Positions 33,580 through 42,569 are shown, counted from the first letter of the stretch. The stretch is 64,000 nucleotides of DNA from Collinsella sp. An7 (GCF_002159335.1 NZ_NFHP01000001.1:248001-312000); one strand, 5' to 3'. Program-made: numbers and translations. Notes: generated from the sequence alone by a model not told the origin.

Positions 33580-34531
33580 AACCGAGGTTCGCCGATGCCT
33601 GGGTCCACTGGCGATAAGCGCTCTCCCCACGGTGATCGGTCAGGCGGTAATTCGTTCTGAGCCAGTCACCCACATAGTGAGAGACCTTCCGGGCGCCCTT
33701 GATGTTGAGGTGGTCGCCGGCATCAGAGGTTTCCACCTGCCAGTCGATCGGCACCTCGGTGCCATCGAAGTTCAAATCGAGGTAGCTGACATCGGACCCG
33801 TATCCCTTGCTATCCAGAAACGCCTGCACTGCGTTGTGGCGCTGCGTGCTCCAGTTCTTCGTGCTGGGAGTACTGAGAAGCACCACCTTGATACCGCGGT
33901 CGCGGCACATGTCGATCATCGAGGTCAGATACCACTCATTCAACGGTGAGATGCGCTCGCGATCGGTGGTCGGTTTCATGTGGTCGCGAATCTTCGAGGG
34001 GACGACCTGCTCGTTGGGGCGAAATCCTTTTGCTGGGTGCGTCCAAGTGGTCTTGGGTTGAGCGGTCAGGTCCGCAGGGGTGAGATGCTTCCAGCGGTTG
34101 TGGTACTCGATGATGGGGAAGAGGTTTGCCGCCTCGCGCCAGAGAATCTGGTCGGCTTTCATCTTGCGGAAGATCATGTTGGTCTCGAAGACCACGACCC
34201 GGGGATTCTGCTTCTCGAGCGCATGGGAGAGGATCGTCTTGCTGTAGCAAAGGGGCTGTCCACTAGTGGCGATATCGTAGGAGGTGAAGCCCTGCTCGTT
34301 CCACATCTGCAAGGGAGAGAGCGAGGTGTAGACCTCGGAATCCCCAACGAAGAGCACGTCGAGGGAGTCTGAGGGCTCGCCGAGAACACCGAAGGCCGCC
34401 TCGTCGATCTGTCCGAAGGAGGCCTGATTGTTCTTGGGGACGAACAGGGATGATAACGCGAGGCAGGCAACAAGCACCGCTACGGCGGATAGCCCGATGC
34501 ACGCAAGGGGCGGAAGGTGGAATCGCTTCAT
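33578..34531 (-). CDS. DltD-like membrane-anchored SGNH/GDSL protein
   Basis: 317 residues. One N-terminal signal anchor (about 7-30) places the rest outside the membrane. The SGNH nucleophile block is LFVGDSEVYTSLSP and the C-terminal catalytic pair is in AGDHLNIKGARKVSHYV. It resembles DltD, which is needed in teichoic-acid D-alanylation to pass the aminoacyl group onto the polymer outside the cell, but is shorter than DltD of Bacillus. It is the last gene of a five-gene minus-strand operon, 64 bp after the MBOAT gene. Confidence 0.75.
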   Translation of the reverse strand: MKRFHLPPLACIGLSAVAVLVACLALSSLFVPKNNQASFGQIDEAAFGVLGEPSDSLDVLFVGDSEVYTSLSPLQMWNEQGFTSYDIATSGQPLCYSKTILSHALEKQNPRVVVFETNMIFRKMKADQILWREAANLFPIIEYHNRWKHLTPADLTAQPKTTWTHPAKGFRPNEQVVPSKIRDHMKPTTDRERISPLNEWYLTSMIDMCRDRGIKVVLLSTPSTKNWSTQRHNAVQAFLDSKGYGSDVSYLDLNFDGTEVPIDWQVETSDAGDHLNIKGARKVSHYVGDWLRTNYRLTDHRGESAYRQWTQASANLG

Positions 34532-34595
34532 GTTGTTTCGCTTTCAATCGAGTGCCGGCGCCCATGAGGTGCGGGGCCGGGCGCCGGCGGAGGGG

Positions 34596-36206
34596 CTAGA
34601 ACTGTGCGTAGATAGGGTCGAGTGGGACATATCCCTGGCCGTAGGCCCCGAAGACGATGATGACGACGCAGATTGCGGCGAGGGCGGCGCAGCTGATGCC
34701 GATGCGGTGCTGTAGCGCGGGGCGTGGGGTGCGGCAGCCGAGCTCGCGCCAGAGGCCGAAGAAGAGCATCGCTACCGCGAAAAGCGCCACCACGGCGAAA
34801 TCCGCCGCATCCATGCCGGGGGCGAGGACCGATCCGTCGATCAGCGCCGCGGGAGAGAATCCGCTGGCGATACGCCCGAGCATCCCGATTCCCGCGCGCA
34901 CTCCCTCGGCGCGGAAGATGAGCTCGCCGACGAACACGATGGTCCAGGTCCGGAGCACCTGGAAAACGATCCAGGGCCGCGCGGAGGGGTCGATCTTCAG
35001 TGCGCGCCTCATGCCGCTGAAGAGGGGCTCGAGCAGGCCCGAGGCCAGAATGGTGACGAAGTAGTACATGCCGAAGAACAGGTATTGCCAGCCCGAACCG
35101 TGCCAGAGGCCGTTAAGGATCCAGACGCAGAAGAGGGCAACGCCGCCAGACAGTACCGATCCGGTACGGGTGCCGAAGACCTTGCGCGCCCCGCGGGCGA
35201 ATCGCTTAACGGGAGACGAGAGGGAGACGGGGTAGAACACGTAGTCGCGCAGCCATGCGCCGAGCGTGATGTGCCAGCGCTGCCAGAACTCGGAGGCGGT
35301 GCGGGAGAAGAACGGTTGACGGAAGTTCTCGGGCAGGCGTACGCCGAAGATGCGTCCCACGCCGATCACGATGTCGATCGTACCGGAGAAATCGCAGTAC
35401 AGCTGGAAGGTGTAGAGGACCGCGCCGAGGGCGATCACCGTGCCGCTCCACGCGGTGTAATCGGCGAACACCGGCTTGACGTAGAGGTTCAGGCGGTCCG
35501 CCACGATGATGGTCTTGGCGACGCCCCATGCGATGCGCACGAGGCCGTTTACGAGGTTGTCCGTGCGAATCGGCTCGCCAGCTGCAAGCTGGTCGGCGGT
35601 CTCCCCATAGCGGCAGATGGGGCCTTCCATGAGCTGGGGGAAGAACCCCATGAACAGGGCGAGGCGCATGGGGTTGCGCTCAGGCTCGATCGTCGAGCGG
35701 TAGACATCGAACACATAGGAGAGCGCTTGCAGCGTGTAGAACGAGATGCCGATGGGGACGCCGATTTTGGGCGGCACGAGATGCCACTCAAATCCCACAA
35801 GCGTGCCGAGAGAGGACGCGATCCCGCCGAGAAATCCGAGGTATTTGACCGAGACGAGGATGCCTACACTCGCGAGCGCGGAGAATCCGACGACCATGCG
35901 GCTTCGGTTCCGATAGCGCGCCTTGATGGCCCGTCGCTCGGCGCGGTCACGCGTGCCCGCCACGGCCTCGCGCTGCTCGGCGCGCACGCGACCCAGGACG
36001 AGGCCGGTGAGATAGGTGACGAGCGTCGTTGCGATGAGCAGTACCAGGAGCTTGCCGCTGATGAGCCAGAAGCAGGCGTAGCTCGCCAAGAGAAGAACCC
36101 AAGGGCGCACCCGCTGAGGCGAGAGCGTGTAGATGAGCGCCGTGGCGGGCACGAAGGCGCCGAGGAAGGCGAGCGAGCAGAAGGAGTTGATGATATGTCC
36201 GTTCAT
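34596..36206 (-). CDS. MBOAT-family acyltransferase (DltB/AlgI-like)
   Basis: 536 residues with about 11-12 membrane helices. The MBOAT core shows LMEGPICRYGE, FWQRWHITLGAWLRDYVFYP and the catalytic-His motif GLWHGSGWQYLFFG. DltB uses a carrier-bound aminoacyl thioester from the cytoplasm to modify the cell-surface polymer; AlgI acetylates alginate. The adjacent carrier-protein gene (11 bp upstream) supports the DltB-type role. Confidence 0.88.
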   Translation of the reverse strand: MNGHIINSFCSLAFLGAFVPATALIYTLSPQRVRPWVLLLASYACFWLISGKLLVLLIATTLVTYLTGLVLGRVRAEQREAVAGTRDRAERRAIKARYRNRSRMVVGFSALASVGILVSVKYLGFLGGIASSLGTLVGFEWHLVPPKIGVPIGISFYTLQALSYVFDVYRSTIEPERNPMRLALFMGFFPQLMEGPICRYGETADQLAAGEPIRTDNLVNGLVRIAWGVAKTIIVADRLNLYVKPVFADYTAWSGTVIALGAVLYTFQLYCDFSGTIDIVIGVGRIFGVRLPENFRQPFFSRTASEFWQRWHITLGAWLRDYVFYPVSLSSPVKRFARGARKVFGTRTGSVLSGGVALFCVWILNGLWHGSGWQYLFFGMYYFVTILASGLLEPLFSGMRRALKIDPSARPWIVFQVLRTWTIVFVGELIFRAEGVRAGIGMLGRIASGFSPAALIDGSVLAPGMDAADFAVVALFAVAMLFFGLWRELGCRTPRPALQHRIGISCAALAAICVVIIVFGAYGQGYVPLDPIYAQF

Positions 36207-36217
36207 GGGGGAGCGCC

Positions 36218-36451
36218 CTACAGGTCCTCATCGAGCAGTCGCTCGATGAGCGCATGGATGCTTTCGGCGGAATCGAAGTTGTCCGCAACGATCTCGACTG
36301 CGGGGATGGTTATGTCGAACTCATCCTCGAGCTCGGAGATGAGGGCGATGATGGTGAGCGAATCGAGGACGCGCCTGCGAACGAGCCCCTGTTCGGTTTC
36401 GAAATCGATGCCGGGCTTGAGCTCTTCGAGAATGTCGATGATGGTGTCCAT
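36218..36451 (-). CDS. Acyl carrier protein, DltC-like
   Basis: 77-residue four-helix carrier. LDSLTII gives the serine that takes 4'-phosphopantetheine. The following ISELEDEFDITIPAVEI matches DltC/ACP helix 2 and 3. Strongly acidic. It probably carries the amino acid activated by the adenylation enzyme at 37759, is acted on by the decarboxylase, and feeds the MBOAT protein encoded next. Confidence 0.88.
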   Translation of the reverse strand: MDTIIDILEELKPGIDFETEQGLVRRRVLDSLTIIALISELEDEFDITIPAVEIVADNFDSAESIHALIERLLDEDL

Positions 36452-36517
36452 GGTGCTGTTCCTTTCGTATGGCTGCGGATCGTTCGGTGAATGGATCAGA
36501 TGGTTGTTCGGGATGGT

Positions 36518-37708
36518 CTAGCAATAGGGTGTGTTGAAGGGGTGGGTGGGAACGGCGGCGCGCGAAAGGCGCGGAGCTCCGTCGATTCCCACGGTGACGA
36601 CGGCCGGTAGGTCACGCGAGAGGAAGAGGGATATCCCCTCGGTCATGCTGTAGGCGCCCACCTGCTCGAAGGCGATGATCCTTCCCGGCTCCAGGCCGGC
36701 GAGGGGGAGCTGCTTGGCAAGGATGTCGTTCACGGTGCACAGGGAGCCGAAAACGTTCCAAGTCGTCTCGCATTCGGCCCCTCCGTCCCCGGACCCGTCT
36801 TGGAGAATGCGGCAGGGGGGTTGGCGCATGGCCATGGACTGCCCGTAGTACACGAGGTGGTGGATGCCGCCGTCAACGATGGCGTAGCGCTGGCCCCGGT
36901 CGCACTTGGTATCCACCACGCGCGTGAGGTAGGTCCCGCAGGCGGCGACGAGCGAACGGCCGACCTCGAGCGTCACCTTGCCCGGGAAGCGCAGGTTTGC
37001 GAGAGCCGTTCCCATGGCGTCCAGAAGCGCCTGCTCGTCGAACGCGTCGTCGGAGAAGTACGCGACCGGCAGGCCGGGGCCGTACTCGAGCTCCTCGGCA
37101 CGCCAGCCGTACTCGAGCTCGAGACGGCCCAGCATCTCGTCGAGACGCTCGATCTCGCGGACGATGCGCCGCGGGCCCGATTTCTGGGTTCCCGAGAAGA
37201 ATTGGACTCCCTTGATGGCGAGGTTGGGATAGCGCTCACGTGCATCGATCACCTCGCGCAGCGTCTCGGCGTCGATGCCGAACTGGTTGCCGCTGGTGAG
37301 CCTGATGAGCACGGGCACGATGCGCGCGTGACGGACGGCGAGCCCGTGCAGCAGCTCGAGCTGGCCGAGGGACTCAATGGTGAAGCGGTGCGGCAGCTTC
37401 GGTGCCGCGACGAGCTCGTCCATAAGGACGGGGTCCTTGTAGACGCCAGAGACGACGATGCTGTCGGGGTCGATGTCGCAGGACTCGCAGATCGAGAGCT
37501 CGCCGGGCGAGCACACCTCGAGCCGAGGGACGAGCGTCGCCATCTGGGGGACGACGAAGGGGTTCGCCTTGATGGCGAAGCAGAGCTCGGTGCGGTCCGG
37601 GCAGGCTTGGGCGATGGTCTCGACGCGGCTGCGCAGGCTCCGCTCGTCGAACAGGTAGAGCGGCGTTCCGAAGGTGCGTGCGAGGTCGAGGAGCTCGGTG
37701 TCGGTCAT
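36518..37708 (-). CDS. PLP fold-III amino-acid decarboxylase (LysA/BtrK-like)
   Basis: 396 residues of the alanine-racemase-fold decarboxylase family. PLP lysine is Lys47 in CFAIKANP; EVCSPGEL, GVQFFSGTQ and the carboxyl/phosphate block EVGRSLVAACGTYL are as in diaminopimelate decarboxylase. FGSLCTVNDIL carries the C-terminal active-site Cys, and FEQVGAYSM closes the site. True LysA is possible, but the position inside an adenylation-carrier-MBOAT operon points to a carrier-linked substrate, as for BtrK, which decarboxylates glutamyl-ACP. The start at 37708 has AAGGAGG. Confidence 0.82.
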   Translation of the reverse strand: MTDTELLDLARTFGTPLYLFDERSLRSRVETIAQACPDRTELCFAIKANPFVVPQMATLVPRLEVCSPGELSICESCDIDPDSIVVSGVYKDPVLMDELVAAPKLPHRFTIESLGQLELLHGLAVRHARIVPVLIRLTSGNQFGIDAETLREVIDARERYPNLAIKGVQFFSGTQKSGPRRIVREIERLDEMLGRLELEYGWRAEELEYGPGLPVAYFSDDAFDEQALLDAMGTALANLRFPGKVTLEVGRSLVAACGTYLTRVVDTKCDRGQRYAIVDGGIHHLVYYGQSMAMRQPPCRILQDGSGDGGAECETTWNVFGSLCTVNDILAKQLPLAGLEPGRIIAFEQVGAYSMTEGISLFLSRDLPAVVTVGIDGAPRLSRAAVPTHPFNTPYC

Positions 37709-37758
37709 GGTTGCCTCCTTGGGCGGTCTTGCAGATGATCGGAAGGTTACAGGCTCGC

Positions 37759-39276
37759 TCAGCGCCGTCTTCTCGCGCGCACGGTTTCGAGGAGGGCGCG
37801 GCGGTCGACTTTGCCGTTTTTGGTGAGCGGCATGCGCTCGACGGATACGAAGGCGTTCGGTGTGAGGTGCGACGGCAGCGATGCCTGCGCGGCATGGGCG
37901 AGCTCGTCGAGCCCGGCGGTGCCCTCGAAGAAGGCGAAGATCCGATGGCGCCGCTCGTCGTAGGCGCAGCGGCACCGACTCACACCGTCCAGGCGCTCGA
38001 TCGCCCCGTCGATCTCCTCGAGCTCGATACGGTGGCCCAGGTGCTTGATCTGGTTGTCGTGCCTTCCGCTGAAGATGAGCTCGCCCCCTGCGGTCAGGCG
38101 CGCGAGGTCGCCGGTGCGATACACGGTCTCGGGCACCCAGGGGTTGAGGGGGTTCTGGATGAAGGCCTCGGCGGTGCGCTCCGCATCGCCCATGTAACCC
38201 AGGGCGAGCTGCGGGGTTCGCACATAGAGTTCGCCCACGCCGCCCGGCTCGGTGACGGGGTGCATCTGCTCATCGAGCAGCATGACCTCGTGGTTGGGAA
38301 AGGGGACGCCCAAGGGGATCCCCTCGGCATAGGAGCGATTCCGGTCGATGCGGTGATAGAGGCAATTGCAGGTGACCTCGGTAGGGCCGTACAGGTTCAC
38401 GAACTCCGCCTCAGGGGCATGTTCGAGCCAGGTGGCGAGATGCCTTGCGGGCATGGTCTCGCCGCTGAAGAGCACACGCCGCAGGCCGCTGAGGTCGACG
38501 CCCTCGAGGGCATGCAGGCTGCTCACCAGGCAGAGGGCGGCCACCGCCCAGGTGAGGGTCGTCGCCCGGTGCTCCACGAGCGCCTCGACCAGGCGCGCCG
38601 GCTCAGAGAACAGGCGCCGGGGCAGGATGACGAGGGTGGCTCCGGTGGCGAACGAGCTGTATATGTCCTTGACGGATACGTCGAAGTCGAAGGGGGCCTG
38701 GTTTGCGATCACATCGTCCTCGGCGATGCCGAAAAGCGAGGTGAACGAGTCGATGAACTCCACGATGGCACGATGGCACACCGCGACGCCCTTGGGAGTG
38801 CCGGTCGAGCCCGAGGTGAAGAGGACGTAGGCGGGATCGGTGTCGAGCGCGTGGTCGCGGATGCGCTCGAGCTCGACGGGGTCGACCGCGGAGCGCAGGA
38901 GCTCCTCCACATCGAACGTCTCACGAGCATCTCCGGCCGGGAGCTCTCCTGCCCGTGCGTCCGTGATGACGGCAGGGCCGGCGAGGACCTGGCAGACCGG
39001 GGCGAGGCGCGCCGGTGCGGCAACGGGGTCGATGGGCACGTAGCAGCCGCCGGCATAGAGTACGCCCATCATGGCGGCGAGGGCGCGGGAGCCCTTCTCG
39101 AGCACCACGACGACGGGGGATGCGGCGTACCCGCGCTCGACGAGGCCGCTCCCGATGCGGCGGGCGAGGTCTCGTAGCTCGGCGAAGGTCGACGCGCCCC
39201 ATTCATCGACGATTGCGGGCTTATCGGGATACCGCTCGGCGGCATCTTCCAACAGGGTGAGGGCGCTGGCGCACAT
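37759..39276 (-). CDS. Stand-alone amino-acid adenylation enzyme (DltA-like)
   Basis: 505 residues, ANL superfamily. Core motifs: TSGSTGTPKG (154-163), FDFDVS (196-201, with the Asp that holds the amino group), YGPTE (296-300), TGD (388-390) and the C-terminal lysine in KNGKVD (Lys486). No carrier domain. It activates an amino acid as AMP ester and loads the carrier at 36218. In DltA the block FCGE contains a Cys linked to D-alanine choice (from memory); here it is F-S-G-E (Ser271), hinting at another substrate. AAGGAG lies before the ATG. First gene of the operon. Confidence 0.88.
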   Translation of the reverse strand: MCASALTLLEDAAERYPDKPAIVDEWGASTFAELRDLARRIGSGLVERGYAASPVVVVLEKGSRALAAMMGVLYAGGCYVPIDPVAAPARLAPVCQVLAGPAVITDARAGELPAGDARETFDVEELLRSAVDPVELERIRDHALDTDPAYVLFTSGSTGTPKGVAVCHRAIVEFIDSFTSLFGIAEDDVIANQAPFDFDVSVKDIYSSFATGATLVILPRRLFSEPARLVEALVEHRATTLTWAVAALCLVSSLHALEGVDLSGLRRVLFSGETMPARHLATWLEHAPEAEFVNLYGPTEVTCNCLYHRIDRNRSYAEGIPLGVPFPNHEVMLLDEQMHPVTEPGGVGELYVRTPQLALGYMGDAERTAEAFIQNPLNPWVPETVYRTGDLARLTAGGELIFSGRHDNQIKHLGHRIELEEIDGAIERLDGVSRCRCAYDERRHRIFAFFEGTAGLDELAHAAQASLPSHLTPNAFVSVERMPLTKNGKVDRRALLETVRARRRR

Positions 39277-39466
39277 GGCGGCTCCTTTGGTCGGACTTCA
39301 AGGTGGCAACCATGATGCGCGCGCCCGATTAAGCGAGCCTGAGCGCAGTCTAAGTATTTCTTTAGGCTTCGCTCACCGCCCCTCTGAGCCCGCTGGGCGT
39401 GGTACCTTTTGGGCAGGATGATCCGGCCCGCCGCCGCTCTCCGCCCTCCCGGATGAAAGGATGACC
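39277..39466. promoter_or_regulatory. Divergent control region, dlt-like operon / two-component system
   Basis: 190 bp between the adenylation gene (-) and the response regulator gene (+). AGTCTAAGTATTTCTTTAGGC and flanking AGCCTGAGCG/CGCTCA segments form partial repeats and inverted repeats that could bind the response regulator. No confident -35/-10 pair was identified for either direction. Confidence 0.4.
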
Positions 39467-40165
39467 ATGTCCGATGACGCTACCGTGGCCGTGCTCATCG
39501 CCGAGGACGATGCCGACATCGTCGAGATCCTGCGTCTTTACCTCATGGGGGCGGGCTACCGCGTGCTCGCCGCCCCCGATGGGGCGAGCGCCCTCGAGAT
39601 CTTGCGCGAGCAGCCGGTGTCGGTCGTCCTCGCGGATATCATGATGCCCCGCATGAACGGCTATGACTTCATTCGCGAGGCCCGTGCGTTCTCCCGTGCC
39701 CCCATCATCATCGTCTCGGCGCGCAGCATGGCTGCCGACAAGGTGCTCGGGCTCGATCTCGGGGCGGACGGCTACATCACCAAGCCGTTCGATCCCATGG
39801 AGGTGACCGCCTACATCCGGGCGGTGCTGCGCCGCGTGGACGTCGCGGACGAGGGCCAGGTGCTGCATGCGGGCGACCTTGCGCTCGATACCGAGCGCCT
39901 CACCCTCACACGCGCCGGAGAGCCGGTGCCCCTTACCGCGGCGGAGCTCAAGATCATAACGAGGCTCCTCTCCGCGCCGGGTCGCGTATTCACCAAAGAG
40001 CAGCTCTACGCCTGCGTTACCGGCGACGAGTCGGCCCCCGCCGCCGGATGCGAGAGCAGTGTCATGGTGCATATCTCGAACATTCGCGCCAAGATAGAGA
40101 TCGACCCGTCTCATCCGCGCTACATCAAGACCGTGCGGGGATTGGGGTACCGCCTTGAAGCCTAA
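39467..40165 (+). CDS. OmpR/PhoB-family response regulator
   Basis: 232 residues. The receiver domain shows EDD near 11-13, phosphoacceptor Asp in LADIMMPRMNG and Lys in ITKPF. The C-terminal winged-helix DNA-binding domain ends HIRYIKTVRGLGYRLEA-like (here HPRYIKTVRGLGYRLE). The ATG at 39467 has AAAGG six bases upstream; an ATG two codons earlier is too close. Its gene overlaps the kinase gene by 11 bp and is divergent from the dlt-like operon, the probable target. Confidence 0.93.
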   Translation: MSDDATVAVLIAEDDADIVEILRLYLMGAGYRVLAAPDGASALEILREQPVSVVLADIMMPRMNGYDFIREARAFSRAPIIIVSARSMAADKVLGLDLGADGYITKPFDPMEVTAYIRAVLRRVDVADEGQVLHAGDLALDTERLTLTRAGEPVPLTAAELKIITRLLSAPGRVFTKEQLYACVTGDESAPAAGCESSVMVHISNIRAKIEIDPSHPRYIKTVRGLGYRLEA

Positions 40166-41882
40166 AGATCACAGAGGCGCCGTCGACAAGCGCGTGCGCG
40201 GATCCATCCGCCGCCGCGTCGCATCGCTCGGATCCTTTCTGAAGGGCGTCGGGTCGAGCCTCACCGCTCGCTGCCTCACGGTTGCAGGGCTCTACGCCGC
40301 CTTCGTCGCGCTGAGCGTCATGACGGTGGCGGGTCTTTCCGATGCCCACATCTCGAATGCCTTCGTATCCGACGCTGAGTTCGACGAGGTCAAGCAGACG
40401 GTCCTGAACGATGACTATTCCGTCCTTGCCGAGAAGCGATTCGCCGGCATGGAGGTGCTGGTGCTGGACGAGTCGGGCAAGACCCTCTACTCATCGAGCT
40501 CCATGTTCTCCCAGGCGATCAGCAAGGACGATATCGCCTTCATCAACGAGGAGGAATGGGACGCGCGCTTCAGCGTGTTCGAAGAGCGGGTCGACGGCGA
40601 GACCATGTACCGGGTGCTATGGCTCGGCGGTCACGACAACACGGGCTTCGAGACCATCATGGGATATGCCCTCATCGACCACGACCTCAATATCGTCGAG
40701 GGCACGATCTTCGGAGATCGCACGTCGATCACCCCGGAGCAGTTCGGTCTCTTGAACGGCGTCATCGAGTTCCCCAATGTCTCCACCGCCGCGGTAGACG
40801 ATTCCAGTGGTGACGATTACCCGTTCAACATGATCCTGCGGGAGGGACAGTACGTGATCAGCCGCACGCAGGGGGTTAACGACGAGGGGGAGACGCGGAT
40901 CATCGTCAAGGCGATTCCGGTAATAAACAGTGCCGACTACGACCGCGTCTTCGCGGAGTCGCAGGGCATCATGCTCGCCCTCGTACCAGTGATTGCGGTG
41001 TCGACCATCGTGCTCTTCGTCGTCGAGACGCGCCTCATCCGCTCGTCGACGCGGCCCTTGGTGCGCGCGATCGAGGAATACAGCGCGACGCACCGGGTGG
41101 AGGCGGAGCCCGAGAAGATCGCCTCCGAGCTCATTCCCGTTTACGACGGTTTCGTCGACCTGACGCAGCGCCTCGAGGGCGCGCAGGCGGAGAAGCAGCG
41201 TATGATCGCCGATATCTCGCACGATATCAAGACGCCTCTCACGGCGATCCGCGGCTACGCGCAGGCTTTTCGCGACGGGGTGGTTCCTCCCGATCGGACG
41301 GCCGCGTATGCCCAGGCGCTTTGCGCTAAGGCAGAGGTGGCAACCTCGATGGTGGAGGCGCTCGGGGAGTACGCTGCCGCGGAGCACCCCGAATACCGCT
41401 GCGAGCTCGAGCGGACGGACCTCGCCTGTGACCTCGAGCGGATCTGCGCCGGCCTCGAGCCGATTGCCGACCAGTACGGAGACGGCTTCGAGGCGCGGAT
41501 CGAGACCGGACCGATCGAGGTGGAGGTGGATATCGAGCTGGTGCGCCGGGCCATCACCAACCTCGTCTCCAACGCGTGCGTGCATAACGCGCCGGGCACG
41601 CGGGTCGGGGTCATCGGATTTTGCGACACCGATGACGAGGGGCGTCCGGTGGTGCGCGTGCAGGTGGCGGACACCGGTTCGGGTATCGATCCCGGTCTCG
41701 TCTCGACGCTGTTCGAGCCCTTTGTGACCAGCAACGCCGCGCGCTCCATCGGTAAGGGCTCCGGGTTGGGGCTTTCCATCGCACGGCGCTTCGTGGAACT
41801 CAACGGGGGTTCGCTGCGTCTCCTCGAAGAGGCTCCCGAACCCTGGAGCACGTGCTTTGAGATCGTGCTGCCCCGTCTCTAG
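40155..41882 (+). CDS. Membrane sensor histidine kinase
   Basis: 575 residues. TM1 about 38-60 and TM2 about 277-300 enclose a roughly 215-residue extracellular sensor domain. HisKA has the phospho-His in ADISHDIKTPLTAIRGYAQ; the ATPase domain has N-box NLVSNACVHN, DTGSGID and GKGSGLGLSIARRFVELNGG. The start is TTG, overlapping the response-regulator gene. A sensor of the cell surface controlling the divergent envelope-modification operon is the simplest reading. Confidence 0.92.
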   Translation: MKPKDHRGAVDKRVRGSIRRRVASLGSFLKGVGSSLTARCLTVAGLYAAFVALSVMTVAGLSDAHISNAFVSDAEFDEVKQTVLNDDYSVLAEKRFAGMEVLVLDESGKTLYSSSSMFSQAISKDDIAFINEEEWDARFSVFEERVDGETMYRVLWLGGHDNTGFETIMGYALIDHDLNIVEGTIFGDRTSITPEQFGLLNGVIEFPNVSTAAVDDSSGDDYPFNMILREGQYVISRTQGVNDEGETRIIVKAIPVINSADYDRVFAESQGIMLALVPVIAVSTIVLFVVETRLIRSSTRPLVRAIEEYSATHRVEAEPEKIASELIPVYDGFVDLTQRLEGAQAEKQRMIADISHDIKTPLTAIRGYAQAFRDGVVPPDRTAAYAQALCAKAEVATSMVEALGEYAAAEHPEYRCELERTDLACDLERICAGLEPIADQYGDGFEARIETGPIEVEVDIELVRRAITNLVSNACVHNAPGTRVGVIGFCDTDDEGRPVVRVQVADTGSGIDPGLVSTLFEPFVTSNAARSIGKGSGLGLSIARRFVELNGGSLRLLEEAPEPWSTCFEIVLPRL

Positions 41883-41965
41883 CGACACGGCGGGGAACCG
41901 TCGCCCCGTTCCCGTCGGTTGTCCGGCGGATGCGGGCGCGGGGCGATGTTCTGCGCAAAGATGTC

Positions 41966-42100
41966 GCGTTGTAGGGCACTTTCTAGGCGGAGATCGACAG
42001 AGCTTTAGTTAGGTAAAGTGCTCAGCTGGTGTTTTATCGAACAATCGAGAGGGCATCGGGCACCTATGCCTGTCGTTTGTAAAAAAGTGCCCTACAACGC
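41966..42100. repeat. Family-B inverted-repeat element, copy 2 (135 bp)
   Basis: GCGTTGTAGGGCACTTT (41966-41982) and its perfect complement AAAGTGCCCTACAACGC (42084-42100) bound about 100 bp of AT-richer sequence. Same termini as 33351-33476; the two copies sit at the outer edges of the dlt-like/two-component locus. Confidence 0.85.
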
Positions 42101-42153
42101 ATAAGTATTGATTCCGAATCCGCTAGAGATATTTCATTTAAAAAAGTACATCG

Positions 42154-42173
42154 ACACACATAGTAGTTTGTGT
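42154..42173. promoter_or_regulatory. Inverted repeat upstream of padR
   Basis: ACACA at 42154 and TGTGT at 42169 (outer TACA/TGTA) resemble PadR-family operators; it lies 46 bp before the PadR start codon, fitting autoregulation. Confidence 0.4.
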
Positions 42174-42218
42174 TACCTTGTAGAGGACAGGTTGGGCTGC
42201 CATCTAGGAGGTGACGGC

Positions 42219-42569
42219 ATGGCGACGCGGGACGCGGTGAGCGATCTGATACGGGGCAACATCGATGCCATCATTCTGAATGTCCTCTCGCGGAGCGACA
42301 GCTACGGCTATGAGGTGCTCAAGGAGATAGCAGCGGCGAGCCGGGGCGAGTACGAGATGAAGGAACCCTCGCTCTACACGAGCCTGAAGCGCCTGGAGGG
42401 CCAAGGCTTTGTGGTGAGCTACTGGGGCGACGAGACCCAGGGCGCGCGTCGGAAGTACTACCGGGTAACCGAGGAGGGCATGCGCGAACTTGTCGAGGCG
42501 ACGAAGCGTTGGGTGCGCGTGCGCAACATTATCGATCAGCTGCTCAACCAGGATGGAGGAGACCGATGA
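42219..42569 (+). CDS. PadR-family transcriptional regulator
   Basis: 116 residues: LSRSDSYGYEVLKEI, EPSLYTSLKRLEGQGFV and ARRKYYRVTEEGMREL are the PadR winged helix and wing. AGGAGG before the ATG. It overlaps the next gene by ATGA, the common PadR-HAAS pairing in which the partner is an integral membrane protein. Confidence 0.93.
   Translation: MATRDAVSDLIRGNIDAIILNVLSRSDSYGYEVLKEIAAASRGEYEMKEPSLYTSLKRLEGQGFVVSYWGDETQGARRKYYRVTEEGMRELVEATKRWVRVRNIIDQLLNQDGGDR

Larger units (their letters stand above)
41883..42218. other. Intergenic region holding family-B element and padR promoter
   Basis: After the kinase stop there is a weak GC hairpin, then the element at 41966-42100, then an AT-rich promoter region (42108-42185) for padR. 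No reading frame is supported. Confidence 0.6.

Noticed and set aside
34596-36206. Alginate-type O-acetylation (AlgI/AlgX) as the role of the MBOAT and SGNH pair
   Set aside because: The operon has an adenylation enzyme and a carrier protein but no acetyl-donor or polysaccharide synthesis genes, so aminoacyl transfer of the DltB/DltD kind fits better.
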